The translations under genes were made by a program, and so were the position numbers. This document shows, piece after piece, positions 36,362-43,847 of a stretch of 64,000 nt of DNA. The notes beneath the pieces were generated by a model that ran no database searches, had not been told where the DNA came from, and worked only from the letters and a program-made list of their open reading frames with translations. This stretch comes from Microglena sp. YARC (lineage: Eukaryota > Chlorophyta > Chlorophyceae > Chlamydomonadales > Chlamydomonadaceae), in NCBI GenBank assembly GCA_022414725.1, contig CM039462.1, positions 13,275,233 to 13,339,232 on the forward strand. Direction: 5' to 3'. Numbering within the stretch: position 1 is the first letter of the stretch; each line of letters begins with the position of its first letter.

Positions 36362-39300
36362 TATATAAAAAGGCCCCACCTTGTGCGCAGACAGAGATGA
36401 CAGAGTTGTAGGTGATTGTGTTTGGCTGACAGCCTTCCTGTTGCATACAGCTAAACATGTGCAGCCCAAGCTCCACTGCAAACACATTGAAAGCAGTGAG
36501 TGGGTGGGTGGGTGGGCATTGGGGGATTGCCGGGGTTGGGGCGGATGAGGGGTGAGTAGGAGGGGGGCGATGAGGGGGGGGGGGGGGGGTGGGGGGGGGG
36601 GGGGGGGGGGGGGGAGATTGGGGGGGGGGGGGGGGGGGGGAGAGGGTCAGGGTCAGGGTTGGGGTTGGGGTTGGGGTTGGGGTTGGGGTTGGGGTTGGGG
36701 TTGGGGTTGGGGTTGGGGTTGGGGTGAGTAGATGGGGTGGGTGGGGGTTGGGGGGGATGGGGGGGCTGCGGGACAGAGGAAGATAGTTTTGGTTTCATGT
36801 GTTATTAATAAATGTAACAAAATGCATAAATTTAAGTGATTTGCATAGCATGAACTCCGGGCCCCCACCATTTACAATTTGTTGAGATTCAGTTCACCAG
36901 TGCTTGTTTCTTAAACTGCCTTCCGTGGTTTGAAGGTTGGGCGAGTCCATTTAGCCTATTTGGCTCGCCTGAGCTGTATACCACAGGTATCTAATAGTGA
37001 CATAAATGCACAAATACATACATCTATAAAGGGTGCCAAAGACCCCCCCAAATACAAGGGGGCCCGAGACCCTGCCCAAGAACCCCCAAATTTGCAGTGG
37101 GACTTAATCGCCCAGCCTTCTCGAATGCACAGATGATCGAGCTAAACGTGATAACTGATCAATGCCAATAATCACTATCAATAATATCATGCAAAATGGG
37201 ACTTACTCATCCAGCCTTCTCGCATGCACTGGTCATGGAGTTGAGCATGATGACAGATCAGTGCCAATAATCACTGTCAATAATAGAATGGACAATGGGA
37301 CTTACTCGTCCAGCCTTTTCACATGCACTGATGATAAAGCTGAAGGTGATGACTGATCAGTGTCAAAAATCACTATCAATCATATAATGGACAATGGGAC
37401 TTCCTCGTCCAGCCTTCTCGCATGCACTGATGATGGAGTTGAAGGTGATGACTGATCGATGTCAATAGTCACTATCAATAAGGTAATGCACAATGAGACT
37501 TACTCGTCCAGCCTTCTCGCATGCACTGATGATGGAGCTGAAGGTGATGACTGATCGATGTCAATAGTCACTATCAATAAGGTAATGCACAATGAGACTT
37601 ACTCGTCCAGCCTTCTCGCATGCACTGATGATGGAGCTGAAGGTGATGACTGATCGATGTCAATAGTCACTATCAATAAGGTAATGCACAATGAGACTTA
37701 CTCGTCCAGCCTTCTCGCATGCACTGATGATGGAGCTGAAGGTGATGACTGATCGATGTCAATAGTCACTATCAATAAGGTTATGCACAATGAGACTTAC
37801 TCGTCCAGCCTTCTCGCATGCACTGATGATGGAGCTGAAGGTGATGACTGATCGATGTCAATAGTCACTATCAATAAGGTTATGCACAATGAGACTTACT
37901 CGTCCAGCCTTCTCGCATGCACTGATGATGGAGCTGAAGGTGATGACTGATCGCTCACATTGTTGGGCCACCATTTCAGAGTAGGTTTCCAACACCTGGG
38001 TTACAAGAATGGCAGGGCTTAGTGTAGGTTTCAAGGGTAGGCAGGAATGGCAGTGTAGGTTTCCAGCACCAGGTCCACAAGAATGGCAGGGCTTAGTGTA
38101 GGTTTCAAGGGTAGGCAGGAATGGCAGTGTAGGTTTCCAGCACCAGGTTCACAAGAATGGCAGGGCTTAGTGTAGGTTTCCAAGGTAGGCAGGAATGGCA
38201 GTGTAGGTTTCCAACACCTGGGTTACAAGAATGGCAGGGCTTAGTGTAGGTTTCAAGGGTAGGCAGGAATGGCAGTGTAGGTTTCCAACACCTGGGTTAC
38301 AAGAATGGCAGGGCTTAGTGTAGGTTTCAAGGGTAGGCAGGAATGGCAGTGTAGGTTTCCAACACCTGGGTTACAAGAATGGCAGGGCTTAGTGTAGGTT
38401 TCAAGGGTAGGCAGGAATGGCAGTGTAGGTTTCCAGCACCAGGTTCACAAGAATAGCAGGGCTTAGTGTAGGTTTCCAAGGTAGGCAGGAATGGCAGTGT
38501 AGGTTTCCAACACCTGGGTTACAAGAATGGCAGGTCTTAGTGTAGGTTTCAAGGGTAGGCAGGAATGGCAGTGTAGGTTTCCAACACCTGGGTTACAAGA
38601 ATGGCAGGGCTTAGTGTAGGTTTCAAGGGTAGGCAGGAATGGCAGTGTAGGTTTCCAACACCTGGGTTACAAGAATGGCAGGGCTTAGTGTAGGTTTCAA
38701 GGGTAGGCAGGAATGGCAGTGCAGGTTTCCAACACCTGGGTTACAAGAATGGCAGGGCTTAGTGTAGGTTTCAAGGGTAGGCAGGAATGGCAGTGTAGGT
38801 TTCCAGCACCAGGTTCACAAGAATGGCAGGGCTTAGTGTAGGTTTCCAAGGTAGGCAGGAATGGCAGTGTAGGTTTCCAACACCTGGGTTACAAGAATGG
38901 CAGGGCTCAGTGTAGGTTTTAAGGGTAGGCAGGAATGGCAGTGTAGGTTTCCAGCACCAGGTTCACAAGAATGGCAGGGCTTAGTGTAGGTTTCCAAGGT
39001 AGGCAGGAATGGCAGTGTAGGTTTCCAACACCTGGGTTACAAGAATGGCAGGGCTTAGTGTAGGTTTCAAGGGTAGGCAGGAATGGCAGTGTAGGTTTCC
39101 AGCACCAGGTTCACAAGAATGGCAGCATTTAGTGTAGGTTTCCAAGGTAGGCAGGAATGGCAGTGTAGGTTTCCAGCACCAGGTTCACAAGAATGGCAGG
39201 GCTTAGTGTAGGTTTCCAAGGTAGGCAGGAATGGCAGTGTAGGTTTCCAGCACCAGGTTCACAAGAATGGCAGCATTTAGTGTAGGTTTCCAAGGTAGGC

Positions 39301-42300
39301 AGGAATGGCAGTGTAGGTTTCCAGCACCAGGTTCACAAGAATGGCAGGGCTTAGTGTAGGTTTCCAAGGTAGGCAGGAATGGCAGTGTAGGTTTCCAGCA
39401 CTAGGTTCACAAGGATGGCAGCGCTTAGTGTAGGTTTCAAGGGTAGGCAGGAATGGCAGTGTAGGTTTCCAGCACCAGGTTCACAAGAATGGCAGCATTT
39501 AGTGTAGGTTCCCAAGGTAGGCAGGAATGGCAGTGTGGGTTTCCAGCACCAGGTTCACAAGAATGGCAGCATTTAGTGTAGTTTCTAAGGTAGGCAGGAA
39601 TGGAAGTGTAGGTTTCCAACACCTGGGTGGGGATTCACAGGAATGACAGGATTTAGTGGGTTATTATACAAGTATATATATATGTGTGTGTGTGTGAATT
39701 TAGTGGGTCATATATATGAGTGATTTAGTGGGTCATATATTTGAGTGGAATTAGTGGGTCATATATTTGAGTGGATTTAGTGAGTCATATAGCGGTATAT
39801 GATTGGCTTGAGTGGGTCATATACTTGAGTGGATTTAGTGGGTCATATATTTGAGCGGAATTAGTGGGTCATATATTTGAGTGGATTAAGTGAGTCATAT
39901 AGCGGTATATGATTGGCTTGAGTGGGTCATATATTTGAGTGGATTTAGTGGGTCATATATTTGAGCGGATTTAGTGGGTCATATATTTGAGTGGGTTTAG
40001 TGAGTCATATACTAGTATATGATTGGATTGAGTGGGTCATATATTTGAGCGGATTGAGTGGGTCATATATTTGAGCGGATTTAGTGGGTCATATATTTGA
40101 GTGGATTTAGTGAGTCATATAGCGGTATATGATTGGCTTGAGTGGGTCATATATTTGAGTGGATTTAGTGAGTCATATACTAATATATGAGTGGATTTAG
40201 AAGGTCATGTATACGAATGGGTGGCAGGATTTAGGAATGACAGGATATAGTGGGTGTAGGTGTAGGGACATCAACTGCTGATTTGGGGGGTCTATGGCAT
40301 CCTTTTATTTTGATTCAAATGGTGTCTTTTGGGTGGAAAGGGTGACGTAAGGGTGCAGAAAAGGGTGTTGCAGACCCCCCCAATTTGCAGTGATACACAT
40401 ATGAGAGGATTAGTTCCACTACTCCAACCAGCTATTAGTAATGATAATGCCTGGTGGGGCGTGGTATTAAGGGAGCCCTGTCTTCCGGTGGTATGTAAAG
40501 CTATTTAGTAAAACTACAATCTACATAGCTATTTAGTAAAAGTGCAGTAGCATGAGCATACCTTGGCAAAATTGTATTTAGTGAAAGTACAGTAGCATGA
40601 GCATACCTTGGCAAAATTGTATTTAGTAAAAGTACAGTAGCATGAGCATACCTTGGCAAAATTGTATTTAGTAAAAGTACAGTAGCATGAGCATACCTTG
40701 GCAAAATTGTATTTAGTAAAAGGACAGTAGCATGAGCATACCTCGGCAAAATTGTATTTAATAAAAGTACAGTAGCATGAGCATACCTTGGCAAAATTGT
40801 ATTTAGTAAAAGTACAGTAGCATGAGCATACCTTGGCAAAATTGTATTTAGTAAAAGTACAGTAGCATGAGCATACCTTGGCAAAATTGCCAGCTTTGCC
40901 GTAGGCGAAGACAAGGGCAGTGTATGTGGTGGTGTTCTGACACTCCACTTGCCACAGATTTAACAAAAACACAAGAGCAGGGGCCGAGCAGGGGCATACC
41001 TTATCAATTTTGCCAGCTTTGCTGTAGGCGAAGATGAGGGCATTGTATGTGGTGGTGTTGGGACGTTCTCCGCTCTCCTTCATCATTCCGTATATCTTAA
41101 GGCTGCCCCTCCAGTGATTGCTAGAGTTGCACGCAATCATGAGCGTGTTGTAGGTGCGTGTCACAGCCTCTATGCCCTATGCACAGAAGGCAATGATGTT
41201 TGTGTGTCTTTGTATGTGTGTGTATATGTGCGTGTGTGATGTATGTGTGTGTGTGGTGTGGACAATCATGACTTCATGAGCGTGTTGTAGGTGCGCGTAA
41301 CAGCCTCTATGCCCTATGAACAGAAGGCAATGATGCTTATGTGTGTGTGTTTGTATGTTTTTAGTTTGTACAATCATGAGCGTCTGTAGATGAGCGTAAC
41401 AGCCTCTATACCCTATGAACATAAGGCAATGATGTCCGTGTGTGTGTATGATGTGTTTGTGTGTGTATGTGTGTGTTATTGCAGTGAGACAGTTTCTCTA
41501 CTTCTACCAAGAAAGCAGGTCTGGAATCTGGGAAACTGGCAAGGGCTCAAACCGCAGACCTGTCAGTTTTTTGTGCTGGGTTCACTGGGTTCTGGTGCTG
41601 GGTGCTGGGTTGGGTGCTGGTGCTGGGTGGGTGCTGGTGCTGGGTGCTGGTGCTGGTGCTGGGTGCTGGGTGCTGGGTGCTGGGTGGGTGCTGGTGCTGG
41701 GTGCTGGTGCTGGTGCTGGGTGCTGGGTGCTGGGTGCTGGTGGGGTGCTGGTGCTGGTGCTGGTGCTGGTGCTGGGTGCTGGTGCTGGGTGCTGGGTTCT
41801 AGTGAACCATACAGCCTAAGCGCGATTACCCTTAGTGTACAAAACTATCAACAAACTTCTCCTCTCAGAAGACGTGCAGCAACTTTCCATCGTGGTTTCT
41901 GATGTGGATGGTGATGTGGATGCTGGTTTACAGGCTGATGTGGACGGTTATGTGGATGCTGTTGTGCATGCTGATGTGGATGGTGGTGTGGATGGTGATG
42001 TGGATGGTGATGTGCATGCTGGTGTGGATGCTGGTATGCATGGTGATGTGGATGGTGATGTGGATGCTGTTGTGCATGGTGATGTGGATAGTGATGTGGA
42101 TGGTGATGTGGATGGTGATGTGGATGGTGATGTGGATGCTGGTGTGGATGCTGGTGTGGATGCTGGTATGCATGGTGATGTGGATAGTGATGTGGATGGT
42201 GATGTAGATGGTGATGTGGATGCTGGTATGCATGGTGATGTGGATGGTGATGTGGATGGTGATGTGGATGCTGGTGTGGATGCTGGTATGCATGCTGATG

Positions 42301-42792
42301 TGGATGGTGATGTGGATGGTGATGTGGATGCTGGTATGCATGCTGATGTGGATGGTGATGTGGATGGTGATGTGGATGCTGGTGTGGATGCTGGTATGCA
42401 TGGTGATGTGGATGGTGATGTGGATGGTGATGTGCATGCTGGTGTGGATGCTGGTGTGGATGGTGATGTGGATGGTGATGTGCATGCTGGTGTGGATGCT
42501 GGTATGCATGGTGATGTGGATGGTGATGTGGATGGTGATGTGGATGGTGATGTGGATGCTGATGTGGATGGTGATGTGGATGGTGATGTGGATGCTTGTG
42601 TGGATGGTGATGTGGATGCTGGTGTGCATGCTGATGTGGATGGTGATAATATATTGATTATTATTGTGGGAGGAGATAATGGCCTCCAAGTGGGCTCCGA
42701 AGCCGGGGTGGGGTGGGTGGTGGGTGGTAAACTCAGCCCTCTGTAGGGAAAATGGGCATGGGGTAGGAGATTTTGTTTTGCCCCCCCCCTCG

Positions 42793-42827
<35 letters not shown>

Positions 42828-42939
42828 CATCATCATCTGCCATCATCATCATTTTATTTTAATAATCATCCTCATAATGAGAATAATAATAATCATCATA
42901 ATAATAATAATAATAATCCTCATAATGAGAATAATAATA

Positions 42940-42971
<32 letters not shown>

Positions 42972-42989
42972 TGAATGATGATGATGATT

Positions 42990-43057
<68 letters not shown>

Positions 43058-43384
43058 TGATGATGATGATGATAACAATAGTAGTACACACCATGCTTCT
43101 CATCGTTGCAGGGAGGGCTAGAGCCTCAGACCACTTCCCAGTCTTCCCTAACAGATCCATCAAGGTGTTGAAGGTGACTACATTCGGAGTGACGCCCGCA
43201 GCCTGCACAAATCAGCACAGAGGATTAATGGATTAATGGGGTGGGTGGGTGTGTGTTTGGGTGGGTGGGCGGATGGGAGGGGGGAGGGGGGGGTAGTTAG
43301 TGTAACTATCGAATGACGCCCGCAGCCTGCACAAATCAGCACAGTGGAGTAATGGATTAATGGGGTGGGTGGGTGTTTGGGGAT

Positions 43385-43420
<36 letters not shown>

Positions 43421-43811
43421 GGATAGGTTTTGCAACTATCGAAGGACGCCCGCAGCCTGCACAGATCAGCACAATGGATCGATTGATTAATGGGGGGTGG
43501 GTGGGTGTTTGGGTGGGGATGGTTGGGTGGGTGGTTGGGGGGTAGGTGAAAGGGTGGGGGGGGGGTGTAGTTTGTGTGTTACAATCGGACACCCACGGCC
43601 TGCATAAATCATCACAAGTGATTGATAGATTAATGGGGTGGGATGGTGGTTTGGTGAGAGGGGTGAGGTGTAGTTTGTGTGTTCCTATCAAAGGACACCC
43701 ACAGCCTGCACAAATCAGCAAAAGGGATTAATGGGGTGGGTGGGTGGGGTGGGGGGTGAAGTTTGTGTGTTACTCTCGAAGGACACCCACAGCCTGCACA
43801 AAATCAGCACC

Positions 43812-43847
<36 letters not shown>

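Noticed and set aside
37998..39640. Possible CRISPR array
   Set aside because: Regular spacing, but the spacers are themselves repeated and each unit contains the exon 4 acceptor. The context is eukaryotic, with no cas genes.
40889..40950. Additional PPR exon ([16 protein letters not shown])
   Set aside because: Phase would fit, but including it breaks the 35-residue PPR period. It is a copy of the end of exon 3, and the smaller array units derive from it.
41835..42836. 300-codon Asp-Val-Asp-Gly or Ile-Thr-Ile-His frames
   Set aside because: Hexanucleotide (GATGTG)n repeat artefact.
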